Origin: Lotus japonicus | Lineage: Eukaryota > Streptophyta > Magnoliopsida > Fabales > Fabaceae | NCBI RefSeq assembly: GCF_012489685.1 | Contig: NC_080045.1 | Coordinates: forward strand, 11,805,648 to 11,869,647 | DNA: 64,000 nt | Reading direction: 5' to 3' | Shown here: positions 9,661-22,131 of the stretch, in pieces | How the letters are laid out: each line of letters opens with the position of its first letter | How positions within the stretch are numbered: position 1 is the first letter of the stretch | Made by a program: the position numbers and the translations under genes | Notes under the pieces: generated by a model | Seen by the model: the letters and a program-made list of their open reading frames with translations, nothing else | What the model was told of the DNA's origin: nothing | Database searches by the model: none

Positions 9661-12600
9661 TCTAATTTGTGAGTGCTCTCAACAAAGCTTTTAAGTCTAT
9701 TTTGATTGATAAGTTGGTCGTTAACAACTGCTGCCTGCTAGGACGTGTTATCTAAGCTTGAAAATATTTTACCTAAGGTATATAATTCTTGCTCGCTTAG
9801 ATGGGGATAAAAGTAGAATCCTCCACATACAAGGGCACCAACGTAGAACCAACATTTACCTAGGGTATGTCATTCTTGCCCGCTTAGTTAGAGTGTTTCT
9901 TATTTTCCCGTCATAAACGATGAAGCGGTAACTGGTTCTACATTGACGCCCTGATAGATTTGCAAACACCATCCGGATTTTGGTCATTGTAATAACATGA
10001 AAGTTGGAATTTTATTTGAATCCTGACCCTTTTTTTGTTAATCATGTTTGTTGTTTGAAATCTATTTAAAAATTTGAATCTTTGATTTATGATTGTTCTA
10101 AAAAAGAGAAACCCTCCCTCCAAGGGTTGGCAATTGAGGGAAAGGTTATTCCTTACTTGGTTATAATAACCTGATTGTTGGTAAATCATGCAGATGGTGC
10201 CTAACAATTGATATTTATGGATGACCATGGTAGGGCATCGGTAAAGAATTACCTGTAAATCATTGTACAATTGATTCTAATGTCAAAACCAATTGTAGGG
10301 AGATGTTGTTGTCAATAGCTTATGGGTGCCAGATCAGATTCTAAGGGAAATTGATCCGAACATGCTAATATTCACATTTCATATATCCGTTTTTATCCTA
10401 TGGTTGGCGGTTATAACACCCGTACTTTTATTTACTGGGCATATATATAACTGCGATCACTGTTTGTCTTGGATGAAGTAAGTTAGTCACACAATTATTG
10501 GGTGTCTTAGTAATAGTGAAGATGATTCATCTTTGTACATAACTGTCCTTCAACAATGACATCAGTCAAGCTTTCTGTTCATTTTCACTAACACGATATC
10601 AGTTGATATTTTCTCCCACTATTTCCATAAATGTCTTTATCTGAAGCTTCTTCTACCTTTTTTCCAATGGATTTACCTTCTTCGTCTGCTATACTTTCTT
10701 CTCAACATGAGCCTTCCTAGTATCTACTACATTCACCCTAATGAAAATCCTTCACTTGTTGCTTTCTTGGATCAATCACTTGGTCTCTTCTGATAATGCC
10801 ATCAGCATCATTTGGATGAGCAATGCTATATGGCTTGAAGTTTTTCAAGATGAATTGTAAGAATTTCAAAATAAGCAGCTAATAAGTTTGAAAGCAATCA
10901 GCGGTAATTAATTCCAATATATTGATGATGGTGATATAAACATGTAAGCAATAAGTTTGAAATCAATCATTTCCCCATTTAGATTGATTGTGCTGCTAAT
11001 GCTTAATGGATCTCAAGTACAAATTCTCACATGGTGTTTTTGTTCGAATTATGTAATTTTTTTGTGCCAAGGGAAAATAAAACAAACATCTGATACATAC
11101 TACCAAGACGACCCTAAACTATCCCTCAACAAACGAGTTTGAACTTTGAAGCACAAAGTGGAAAGTCCATAATAGTTAAACTATCATGGGTCTTCACTCT
11201 CATTGTTGCAAATATTTTGAGCTCTCCAGGGTATCCATGATAGCTTCTGTTTGTAAAGCGGATATAATGTTCATACAATCACTCACAAGTAACCTTCCTC
11301 TTCCTCATATCCATATTCCAAACTAAATGTAGCATACAACTCAAAGCTTCGATTTTTGTTGGTAAAGTACCCCCTTGATCCATAAGACCATAATAACCCT
11401 TTATCTAGTTGTCACCATCATCGCATAGTACACTCGTGAAACCCAAACAATTACATATGAGTGGACTCTAGATGGTGAGCTAAGATGTATTAAGGGGAAG
11501 ACTTAGATGCAGTTTCAATGGTGCGGTTTTTGCTGTTCTCTCATCACAATCCTTCAACTAGTTTCTAGCTCCGTTTATGCCTTTCTAACGATATTAACAT
11601 CCATTAATCTGAGAGACATAAAAATAGATGCATGTGTTACGAAGTCACTTATGAGAAAGAACTTTAACTCATAATTTTACAAAATTTTGTGCTAGGGGCT
11701 ATACAACTTTTCCATGTAAAGAAGTATCATATGACAACATCTCTAATCGTCAATCCACCCATTTTCCTAGGCATAGTTACATTATTCTGATTAATCAAAT
11801 AACATGCTCTCTTGTCTGGTGCCTTCGATTCAATGAAGTTTCTTGTTACTCTCAGCTTGAGATTGTTTAGAACTTTTTAAAGTCTCTATCTACACCATTC
11901 TGAGAATTAAGAGATAGCTTGAAAGATTGTTTAATCCTAAAGATGCAGTTTCATATGCTTGGTTGGAGAAGATACTTGAAAATCTCCTAAGTGGGTAAGG
12001 GGCCTGAATGTAGCCCACATGATGACTATCTTTCCAGACTCAATAGAGGAATCAAAATATCAAATGCGAGAAAGATGTATTAGATGAATGAAATCGCTGG
12101 TTATATCTTATGTTTCTACTTTCTACCCATTTCTCCGTACATATATGAGAACTCTCTATACTTCCAAATGATGCTAAAGATAAGTATTCACTTGCTAATT
12201 TCTTAGATTAATCAAAACTATTGATTGAAAGCCACAAAGGAAAATGTTGTATACTAAAAAATACTAGGGAGAGATATGAAATAAAGGCAGGAGATCATAT
12301 AAAAGATGTTACGAGAAAATAAAAAAAAATATGAAAGAAAAGTATATGAAAATGAAATGGAAAATACGTAATTGTGAGTTGATCAAAGTTGAAAAGATAA
12401 ATTGATAATGAATGAGGGAGATGCCAAAGAACAAAAAGATGTTCATTATGAGCTATGATTTCAAAGAGCTGTAACCCTTGCTTGTCTACCACGGGCTATG
12501 GTATGGTAGAAACATATAAGCAGAAAATTATGCATGTCGGCAATAAACGAATTAAAGAAGAAAATAAAAACCTAGAACAGAGCAGATTTAGCCAAATCAC

Positions 12601-12820
12601 TTTGCTGCAAATGTGAAAATTATAGAGATCCTTGCTTCTAAAGTCATTCTTAGTTTCTTACGTACACTCATTAAACCCAACTCAAAAAAAAAAACCAAAA
12701 AAAAAAATCATAACACCCGGAAATAAAAAACACTCATCTGTCTATATCTAAATAGAAGAAACAAAAAGAATTTCACAGTCTATAATCTAACATTATCTAA
12801 CATTAACAATTAAAAGAAGC
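9661..12820. other. Intergenic, no gene recognised
   Basis: About 3.1 kb of mixed AT-rich sequence. All reading frames are short and have no family motif. A few runs such as the one at 10680-10860 look like decayed transcribed sequence, but nothing can be assigned. Confidence 0.55.
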
Positions 12821-13264
12821 TCAATGTTTTTGATTCACAACATCTACACTAGCGCCGCAAGACAAGAACCTGTGGAAAATCCTAACCAAAGCAGCACATG
12901 AGATTTCTTTCATTTTCCTCCAAACCAAACACTTCTTTCTCCTCCTACCACCGTGATGATGAGCCCTTCTAGTTCCCTGCGCCGCCACTTTCTCCTTCAC
13001 CCTCCCAAAGCACTTCTGCGTTTTCTCCGGCATGGTCTCTTTCCTGGAAAATTTGTAGCTTCTCAGGTACATTTGCCTGCACGAGATGCTGTCCACCACC
13101 CTGGCATGGCCCTGGTGGACCCTTCTCCCGGTGGTGGAGGTCACCGACCTCACAAACTCCGCGTCCGATTCGGGCCACTTGTAAAGATTCATGTAAGTGG
13201 CCCGAACCGGAACGCGTGGGTCACGTGCGTCGTCCACACATTTGGATATGCAAACCGAGGTCAT
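12821..13264 (-). CDS. Small basic conserved plant protein of unknown function
   Basis: Single-exon 147-residue protein on the minus strand. The middle and end are strongly basic and contain the blocks SCRQMYLRSYKFSRKE, KKCFGRVKEKVAA and WRKMKEISCAALVRIFHR, followed by LSCGASVDV. I recognise this arrangement from short uncharacterised plant proteins, but the family has no name I can give with certainty. A TATATATA box on the minus strand (13348-13341) lies about 80 bp before the ATG at 13264, giving a short leader. No signal peptide or membrane segment is visible. The basic Arg/Lys/His runs (HHHGGRRRKK) could be a nuclear signal; that is inference. Open frames in the same place on the plus strand are shadows. 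Confidence 0.72.
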   Translation of the reverse strand: MTSVCISKCVDDARDPRVPVRATYMNLYKWPESDAEFVRSVTSTTGRRVHQGHARVVDSISCRQMYLRSYKFSRKETMPEKTQKCFGRVKEKVAAQGTRRAHHHGGRRRKKCLVWRKMKEISCAALVRIFHRFLSCGASVDVVNQKH

Positions 13265-13340
13265 GTTCCGGGTTCTGATTCCTCTGTCTTGCTTCTTCTC
13301 ACTCGGTTAATTTTCTTGTGGAAAAGGTTCAGGGTATGAA

Positions 13341-13348
13341 TATATATA
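13341..13348 (-). promoter_or_regulatory. TATA box of the small basic protein gene
   Basis: TATATATA on the minus strand, about 77 bp upstream of the start codon at 13264, would place transcription start about 45-50 nt before the ATG. Confidence 0.5.
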
Positions 13349-14892
13349 GAAAGTAAAAAAGGCTTGAATTGCAAGAAAAGGGTGCGGGAAAAGAAGGGGA
13401 TAATTGAATTGATATATAGTGGGTGATTTTGTCACGTTATGAATTATTATGATTATTATCATGTGTGATGATATGCAATGAATATGTTTTGTAAGACTCA
13501 TTAATTGATTTGAATGTATGAGAGTTTGTGTGGTAGCTGTTAGGCGAGATTTAGATGGCCTAAAGAAAATGCCGGCGTAATCTGAATTTTTAAACCATGT
13601 ATTCTTTTCGGTAGTGTCATGGTGAACGCTGTAAGTAGTAGGGTTGTTTAATAAAAATTGTAAATCAAACTCTATTAATTTAAGGGATAAAATATTAAAT
13701 TACGACGATAATTTACTTGGTTGTACTCAGTATATTTAAATGGCTTAGTCGAATATAATACAAATAGCAGATTTGGAATTTTACAACCACAAAATGTGGT
13801 ATGATGGTTACTCATTTTTCCTTTATTCGTCAATTTAATTAGAGTTTAACATTGTTAGAATGTAGTACATTTTGTAATAATAAGTCTTTAATATTCTACA
13901 ATGGGTAAATTGTCATTGTCGATAGTAATATTTTAGTCTAAAAATTATGTTTAATTAGTATTTGAGTATAATATAATATGCGGTGCCAAAAAAGCACAAG
14001 GAAGAGTGGAATTATCATGTTTTTTACCCTTTTGTTTTTCACTTTTTCTCACTTTGCATGTCGGTCGGCATTTGATGATGTGACTCGATTGTTCCACGAA
14101 ATTAGTAGTGAAACATTTTTTGGCAAGCAAATTAATCCTTATTTAAACATGTAAGTTTCAAGTTTAAAAAAAAATGTAACACCAACACTTTAGCACAACA
14201 GGTAAATAATGAAGTTTCTTATATATTTACTACAGAGATGAATCCATCCAATGAACAAGTGTGTATGGAGAAAATTTTATTAAAAATATAAATTTACATA
14301 ATACAATATTTTCAGTTTCTCACTCAGTATGATATTAGAGTCTTGAGAAAATTGATCTCACAGCTAACTATTAGATATTCTGGTGCAACAAAATAAATAA
14401 TATTAAGCCGTCTCGTGAAGTGGAATTTGACTTTCTAACATTTATACCATGAAAGCAATAGGAGGTGACTATTGGCGTTCGGTTAAACGGCAAGTCATAT
14501 AAATTAATAAAAGTAAAAAATCTTAAGAAAAAAATATTTTTAGCAAACATATCAATTGGTCAAATGATATTGATGATGGACATTGAGTCATTTAAAGTGA
14601 GAGGTGAACCGTGCATTAATAATAATAAATATGGTTGGAGTCAAATAAATTAAAAGCGGTGCGACGTGTTTGCCTAAGGAAAATGCTTGAAGAAATGTCA
14701 TTGTCGTGGCAAAAGATGGGGCAAGACTCAAGAGCTGAGTTTTATTTGAGAGCAGGCATTTATTCAAAATATGCATACCACCTAATTAAGTTAATTTGTA
14801 ATTTTTCTTTTTCTTACTAGAGTTATTTATATATCGTTGCTTGCGTCATATCATTACGTACTAATGTTTATCATTTGAACAGCAGAGATTGT
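13349..14892. other. AT-rich intergenic DNA
   Basis: No supportable gene or complete transposon. Short open frames near 14465-14820 have no recognisable motif. Confidence 0.55.
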
Positions 14893-15100
14893 CAGGGCTG
14901 GCCCAAGGGCCAAGCCACCCAAGCAAGGGCTTTAGGCCTCCAATTTTTTTTTTCTTTTTACCAAGTAAAAGAAGGCCTTGAAATTTTTTTTACTATGTAA
15001 AAAAGGCCACAAAAATTTTAATAAATAAATATTTCTTTAGGTAAAAAGGCCTCACTTTTAAAGTTTGCTTTAGGCCTCATTCAGTGTTGGGCCGGTCCTG
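14893..15100. mobile_element. hAT-type MITE, 208 bp
   Basis: The left end reads CAGGGCTGGCCC and the right end, as reverse complement, CAGGACCGGCCC. The flanks are GAGATTGT (14885-14892) and GAGATTGC (15101-15108), an 8-bp target duplication with one mismatch, as expected for hAT. The inside is AT-rich with repeated AGGCCT motifs and no coding capacity. Confidence 0.75.
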
Positions 15101-15179
15101 GAGATTGCCCTATTGTGTGTAGTAGCGAGCGATTGTGATTACAAGTATTTTCTTTTAACATCACATAATATATATTAAA

Positions 15180-15801
15180 TTGCTAAAAGATTCGTTTGTA
15201 AAAGGCTAAACAAATCTGAAGGACCCTCCTCTACCCAAACAATATCAAAAAGGATATATAAGGGCATTTCGAGCCATAAAATCAGCATAAGTGTTTCCTT
15301 GACTACAAACAAAAGAAAAATCCACACAATAAAAATTAAAAAAAACCAACAAGTCCATAAAATCCTGGATAAGTGAAAAGAAAAGAGAACAACCAACACC
15401 CCAAGCATGATACAACTGTAGAGAGTCGATCTCAAATTAAACTCGCCCGAATCCCAGTTGAGAAGGCACTTCCATAGCCCACCGGAGGCATTGCTAAAAG
15501 ATTCGTTTGTAAAAGGCTAAACAAATCTGAAGGACCCTCCTCTACCCAAACAATATCAAAAAGGATATATAAGGGCATTTCGAGCCATAAAATCAGCATA
15601 AGTGTTTCCTTGACTACAAACAAAAGAAAAATCCACACAATAAAAATTAAAAAAAACCAACAAGTCCATAAAATCCTGGATAAGTGAAAAGAAAAGAGAA
15701 CAACCAACACCCCAAGCATGATACAACTGTAGAGAGTCGATCTCAAATTAAACTCGCCCGAATCCCAGTTGAGAAGGCACTTCCATAGCCCACCGGAGGC
15801 A
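15180..15801. repeat. Perfect 311-bp tandem duplication at the LINE 3' end
   Basis: The unit 15180-15490 is repeated at 15491-15801, both starting TTGCTAAAAGATTCG and ending CCACCGGAGGCA. I read no differences, and the minus-strand translations of the two copies are identical over more than 80 residues. The identity shows the duplication is much younger than the decay of the LINE itself. Confidence 0.9.
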
Positions 15802-17364
15802 AAGAGCCTCTGCCAACGTCGAAGAGATAGCCACCGTCGGATAATGAGAAGTCGCTGCTAGGATCTCCCCCTCTTCATCTTGTGCCACCATACCAAAACC
15901 ATCAGCAAACATATCCCTCCCAAGAGAAGCATCCACATTTACTTTGATCATACTAGCTGCTGGACGGCACTACTTTCCCACCGCTGGCCTCCCACCCACG
16001 CTCCCATTTATATCTCGTGATGATGAAACACGCAAGGAGGTCACCCGATCCAAAACAACATGACAACTAGTCCCACGTTCCTCAAACAGCACCTTGTTAC
16101 GTGCTTCCCATAATCCATAAAGCGTGGTCTGCACCTCAGCAATCACCCACAGTTCATGCTCACGTAATACCCCTCTCATAAAGTGCATGAAAACCATATC
16201 GGTTTCCACAAGCCCTCCCAGCCTTATAAACCAGCGACCATGAGCTAAAGGGCAGTGGAGGAAGACATGTCGATGGTCTCCTCCTCATAGCCACATGCCG
16301 GGCAGCTTGGATAAACGTCCATGCCCCAACAACGAGGACTAGACCATGTCGGCACCGCTCTAACACAAACCCGCCATGCCACCTCCTTCACCCGAGGGAT
16401 CGAGGATTCTTTCCAGAAAATTTGCCACAGACCCTCATCCAACCATGAACCAGCAGAGATAGACGAAGAAGAGATGCTTGGCTGCTAGAAAGTTGTAGGA
16501 AAGCATAGCCAAATTGCACAGAATAAAACCCATCAGGTGTGCCTGTCCAAAAAGCAAATCTTCCATCGGTTGAAGAAGCAAAGGGATTGCCATAATCCTT
16601 GTTGTAGTTGATGGGCAGAAAGTTCAGTCACAATCTCTTTATTCCAAGTACCGCCACCTGATTAGATAAGATCATCCACCAACTCAAGCCTAAGCTCCTC
16701 CACCACATCATGCCCATAGTTAATAGGTGGACCATGTGGGAGCCAATTATCATCCCAAATTCGAACATTCATTCCATTTTCAATTCTCCATGAACTCCCT
16801 TTTTATGCCATCTCTGTTGTTTTCAGTATACTGGACCAAGCATAGCTTGGACGATATCCTTTCTTGGCTCCAACCATAGTCCCCGCTGAAAAATACACCG
16901 CCTTAACCACCCTACTAAGGAGTAAATCTGGATTGTTATGAATCCTCCACTAGTTCTAAGCCACCAAGGTTAAATTAAAGGATTCAAAATCCCTAAAGTC
17001 GAGACCCCCATCTTGCTTGGGCCGGAAAAGAGACTTTCACTTCATCCAATAAATACCCCGGCGGGATACATCCCCACCCCAATAAAAACACGATATCATT
17101 CCCTCAATCTCATTGCAAAGGCCATCTGGAAAAATAAAAACAAAACATAACATATGACGGAATTGCCTGAGCAATAGCTTTGATTAACACCTCTCTACCT
17201 GCTCTAGAAAGTGTTCGTTCATTCCATCCCTTGAGCTTCTTCCACAAGCTCTTTCACAAACCTGAAAATTTGGTTTTTAGACTTCCTAATAATGGTATGG
17301 AGTCCCAAGTACTTATCAAAGCTTTCCACCGCCTTAACACCCAAAAGTTGGTATAAGCCATAAT

Positions 17365-18481
17365 CAGTGGCGGATCTGTGTTGCTTTCAGGGGTTCAGAT
17401 GAACCCCCTGAACAAAAAAAAATTTCGCACTTACCCCCTATATAATTTTTTTTGTATATAATTTTATTTTGAACCTCCTGAAAATTTTAAATTATACTAG
17501 TAGACCAAGTTTTGCACTTATTTGCACCAAAGACTCACACTCACTTATTCCTCTCACTCTCTCTCACTCAATCACTTTGTCTCTCTTTCTCTTGCGTATG
17601 GCGTACACTAAGTCTTTCACAGGCTCCCACCCAACTACCCAAGTACCCACCAAGCCACCAAACCAGTCCACTGCGCCTCCCTTCTTGTCCTTTCACGTCA
17701 CGCTGCGCCTCCCACCCTCCTCGCTCGTCGATCTTCACGGGTTGTTGTGCACTGGATGTATAATCTGCCCCAATTTTTCATACCAACACCCCTTTGACTT
17801 GTTTTTCCTTTTTCCATTCTCAAAATCAGTTTTTTTTAATCTCTTTCACAGTTTTCCCCTTTTCTGGGTTTTGATCTGAATATTGAGTAAATTAAAACTA
17901 TGGAAACTGTGAAATAAATTGAGTTCTTAATTAATTGACCAATCTGAAGTTATATGATAGTGTTAGACTATAAGTTTTTTGGATTTGGTATTTGATTTTT
18001 GATAGATTGGTGATTGTGATTGGTTTTATGCACATTGAATTCATCATTTGCTTGCTTCTTACTATTTTGGGCTATATTCCTGACATAATTTATGCCATGT
18101 ATGTCATTAACTTTGTTGATCGTGATTAGTATGCACTAGCACAATAGTACTGAGTGTCTTGTTACCTCCTTAATCGGTCGCTAACCTAGAAAATAAGTAG
18201 CAACTGCTATGTATATTGTGAAGAATAGGCTATGTAACTGAATTTGAGATACATTGATGAACGATTGTTTAGTTACTTACATTAAAAGTGATGTATTCAA
18301 TAACATTGACTCTGAGCTTAATGTTCAACGATTACAGAATATGAAATCACGTAGAGGAAAACTATGACTTGTATAATTTATGAAGTATAAACATATTAAA
18401 GTTGTTTTTAATTATAATTTTACGGATGTGTTCATTTGAAAAATTCGAACCTCTGACCCTAGGGTCCTGGATCCGCCACTG
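17365..18481. mobile_element. Non-autonomous hAT transposon (1117 bp) inserted in the LINE
   Basis: Terminal inverted repeats CAGTGGCGGATC and GATCCGCCACTG bound the element. It is flanked by an exact 8-bp target duplication GCCATAAT (17357-17364 and 18482-18489). Removing it joins the LINE frame on both sides. The inside has no transposase; the open frame at 17469-17879 is Pro/Ser-rich and without motifs. Subterminal sequence such as GAACCCCCTGAAC and GAACCTCCTGAAA is repeated near the left end. The 8-bp duplication and TIR type place it in the hAT superfamily. Confidence 0.92.
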
Positions 18482-19711
18482 GCCATAATAACTATTCTCT
18501 GGTACATTTCGGCTAACTGAAAGCATGAACTTGTCCAAATTTATCACCTGCCACAAGCTCGTTCATAGGTTGCAAGAATGCTTTTTATGCATTTCGCCTC
18601 CTGAGCTGAAGCCCGGGAAAAAATAACATTATCATCTGCAAACAAAAGGTGCAAGATAATAGGAGCAAGTCGTGCAATTTTAATACCATGTAAAGCAGAT
18701 TCAGAAATAGCTCGCTGAATTAATGTTGAAAAAGCTTCACCACATAAGATGAACAAATAAGGAGAAAGAGGGTCGCCTTGTCGCAAACCTCGGTGAGGTG
18801 CGAAAATGGTTGCGGGTCACCATTAACCATGATTTAAAAACTAACAGTACTAACACAAGCCATTATAAGCTCAATCTACTGTAGGAAAACTCATATGGGT
18901 GAGAATACCTCTTAAAAAAGGTCATTCCACTCAGTCATACGCCTTGGACATATTAAGCTTAAGAGCCATCTCCCCCTCCTTCCCGTGACTCTCTTCTTCA
19001 TATAATGGAAGCATTACAAAGCAATTAAAGCATTATCTGTTACTAATCGACCTAGAACAAAAGCACTTTGAGCCTCACAAATTAAGTCATTCAAAATCAG
19101 CTTCAACCAATTAGCAATTGTCTTGGTAGTCAATTTAAAGATAACATTACAAAGGCTAATCGGCCTAAATTGGTTCGCACAATCATATTTTTTACCTTGG
19201 GAATCAACACAAGTTTGATTTACCATACCTGGTAAGACCTTACCATGCATAACATATAAGCAGAAAGTTGTCACATCATCACCAACAATATTCCAGAACT
19301 TATGATAGAACAGAGCCGGAAAACCATCCAATCCATGAGCTTTGGTTGGGTGCATCTGGAATAGGGCCTCCTCTGCCTCCTCACGAGTGAAGGGCACTGA
19401 AAGGATTCTCCTATAAGATTCAGTCACACTACCATCAACCAACAAAGCAACCTCCTCAATCCCCAAAGATTAGATGAAGTGAAAATTCCCTCAAAGTATC
19501 ATGTTAACACCCTAGCAATATCAGCATCCTTCACAAATTTTCTTCCATGGTCATCCTAATCTCCTCAATTAAATTTGTTGTTCGCCTTTGTGTCGTCTTT
19601 GAGTGAAAGAACCTGATATTCCTATCACCATGTTTCAACCAAGTATCTCGTGACCTCTAACCTCAAACAACCTCCTCATGCTTCAAAAACTCAACTAACC
19701 TTTTTTCTGCC

Positions 19712-20521
19712 AGGTTTGACGTACTTTTTCATGATTAACATTCTTCTACTTGACAAATTGTGAAGATGTGCAATTTCAAGAATGACAACTTAGTGCGCGA
19801 TTTTCAAATTAGAGTTGATGAGGAACCTTCCCTATTCGAGGCTCATGTTTTGCCTATTTCATACGTATACATGAATTTGTTCAGCTTTTTTCTTGGCTAA
19901 TTATTTATTTATTCATTGATTTTTATTTTCTTGATGCAACCATCTTTTGAGGGGGGCGGCGTGGTGAAACATTGGGCCATACTAAACTTCTCATCATCAT
20001 TGAGCGTATAAGTGATAGAAGAATTTTTAGATTCATTGAAAAATAGTACTTTGGCAAAATATCAAATTGTATGTTTACTTCTAGTATTTTAGAACATGAG
20101 GATTGCATTCTTAATATTTGAAAACTTGTTGTGTTTTTCTAGGATTTCTCCTCAACCCCTTTAATAGCAACTAGAAATGCAGATAAAAAAAAGTATAAAA
20201 AAGAACTTCATGATTGGCATGGGAGTTTTATGGCAGAATTTGATAAACTTGCGCAACAAAACATTTTTTTTCTTACTGACCATTTTAACGGATGCTAGAG
20301 GATCTTACGATAAAGTTTATTTTAAGTTCAAACTTCAAATTGATTGTAAATTTCATTTCATTTAAAAAATTATTTTTTCTGGCAGGTAAAATTAAATATA
20401 TATGTCAAATGCATGTTTTGTACATGCTACAGTATTCCCTAACGAGAAAACAATTACTAATAGTTTCATAAAACAAAAAAGAGTGCAAGTGTTTTGCTAT
20501 TGTGTAACCCACTCGTTTGTT
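19712..20521 (+). pseudogene. Duplicated segment, copy 1, with Argonaute-like exon pieces
   Basis: The sequence starting TTTGACGTACTTTTTCAT recurs at 21055. One exon-like piece reads NDNLVRDFQIRVDEEP followed by EAHVLPIS, and after an intron-like gap (acceptor TTGATGCA) comes GGVVKHWAILNFSSS. These resemble the segment of plant Argonaute proteins just before and at the start of the PIWI region (pattern FGI.V...... EARVLPAP ... VNHWA.(V/I)NF). The match is short and a stop interrupts the second piece, so the Argonaute call is tentative. A further open stretch (KKYKKELHDWHGSFMAEFDK) is not recognised. Confidence 0.35.
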
Positions 20522-21054
20522 TTACTACAGTATTCCCGTTGTTTGAATTCTTTTGCTCTAAACTCCGCGTCATCACAAATCTGACGCTTTGCTTGGTGGG
20601 GTTATTGTAATCAAAGGAGAAGATTGTCAAGACTTGATCAAAGAAGATCAACATGATTTGCAAAATTAATATGATAACAAATAGGGATTGTTGCTAAATC
20701 TACTTATTACTGGTTATTAGCAATTAATTAATTCCTTGTATATTTTGTACTGGTATCTTGTATTTATCTATTCTACCATTATTTATTTTTTGTACTTATA
20801 TTCTACCATTATTTTTACAGTTATTGTCTTATTGAGGTGAATAAACAAATATCCTCAAATTATATATATTTAATTTGTGATTTAAGCTTTAACTGTTTTT
20901 TTTCTTCCCTAGGTTTGTGAAATCAATGGTGAAGGAAGGTAGAGAGGAATATTGAATGAAAACCAGAGAAATGACATTCGAAATATTCGGAAACCACCTA
21001 GTGTCAGGCTGAAAGTTGTTGAAGGGTTATGGTTTGAAATTGTGATGTACATTT

Positions 21055-22131
21055 AGGTTTGACGTACTTTTTCATTATTAACATTCTTCTACTTGACAAA
21101 CTGCGAAGATGTGCAATTTCAAGAATGACAACTTAGTGCGCGATTTTCAAATTAGAGTTGATGAGGAACCTGCCCTGTTCGAGGCTCGTTTTATGCATAT
21201 TTCGAAGGTATACATGAATTTGTTAAGTTTTTTTTATTGGTTAATTATTTTTTTCTATATTGATTTTTATTTTCTTGATGCAGCCATCCTTTAAGGGGGG
21301 GGAGCGTGGTGAAACATTGGGCCATACTAAACTTATCATCATCATTGAGCGTAGAAGTGATAGAAGAGTTTTCAGAATTGTATGTTTGCTTCTAGTATTT
21401 TAGAACATGAGGATTGCATTCTTAATACTCCATCCGTTCCTTATTATAAGTCACATTTTTTGAAAAAAAAAAATTGTTCGTAAATATAAGTCACTTTCTA
21501 ATATCTAGGTCACATTAAATATTTTTTTCCAAATTCACCCTCATATTTAATATGAAAGAGATGATGAACTTTTGGAATATTAACTTGAAGAGAGAAAGTC
21601 ATAGGAAAGTAAATAATGGTAAACTAGGAAAGTTAATCATTTCCTTTACAAATTTATTACTATTAACTACTTTTCTTAATCTAAGAGAATTAGTTATTTG
21701 TGACTCATATTTAGTAACAGAGGGAGTATTTGACAGTTTGTTGTGTTTTTTCTAGGGTCTCTCTTCAAACCCTTTAATAGCAACAAAAAAATGTAGATAA
21801 AAGAAGTATAAAAAAGAACTTCAGGATTTCCATGGGAGTTTTATGGCAAAATTTGATAAACTTGAGCAACAAAACATTTTTTTTTCTTACTGACCATTTT
21901 ACCGGATGCTAGAGGATCTTACGGTAAGTTTATTTTAAGTTCAAAATTCAAATTGATTGTAAATTTCATTTCATTTAAACTTATTTGTTCTGGCAGGTAA
22001 AATCTAATATATATGTCAAATGCATGTTTTGTACATGCTACTGTATTCCCAAACCAGAAAGAAAACTACTCATGGTTTCAAAAACAAAAAAGAGTGCAAG
22101 TGTTTTGCTATTGTGTACCACACCCGTTTCT
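21055..22131 (+). pseudogene. Duplicated segment, copy 2, with Argonaute-like exon pieces and a MITE
   Basis: This is a close copy of 19712-20521 with the same order of parts: NDNLVRDFQIRVDEEP, then EARFMHISK before a GT donor, an intron-like AT-rich gap ending TTGATGCAG, then a frame reading GSVVKHWAILNLSSSLSVEV. It lacks about 40 bp present in copy 1 and contains a Stowaway MITE. The stretch between the copies (20522-21054) is AT-rich and has no recognisable gene. Confidence 0.35.
21428..21726. mobile_element. Stowaway-type MITE, 299 bp
   Basis: Ends CTCCATCCGTTCC and, on the right, CAGAGGGAG, flanked by TA (21426-21427 and 21727-21728). The homologous site in copy 1 of the duplicated segment (TTAATATTTGA) has no insert, which shows the exact pre-insertion state. 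The inside is AT-rich and has no transposase, as expected for Tc1/mariner-derived Stowaway elements. Confidence 0.85.

Larger units (their letters stand above)
15180..19711 (-). mobile_element. LINE polyprotein remnant, split by a hAT element
   Basis: Read right to left on the minus strand: TWLKHGDRNIRFFHSK near 19.65 kb; the RT domain (PTKAHGLDGFPALFYHKFW, FRPISLCNVIFK, SAFVLGRLVTDN); RQGDPLSPYLFILC and the catalytic LFADD near 18.65 kb; then, beyond the hAT insert, the thumb region (HPLSRAGREVLIKAIAQAIP), the zf-RVT domain (about 16.25-16.44 kb) and an RNase H-like domain (KVNVDASLGRDMFADGFGMV, 15.75-15.95 kb). Frameshifts and stops break it in many places. The 3' end is at 15180 after a duplicated tail. 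It is inactive. Confidence 0.88.

Noticed and set aside
12953..13339. 128-residue plus-strand protein
   Set aside because: Shadow of the minus-strand small basic protein, which has the conserved blocks and a TATA box.
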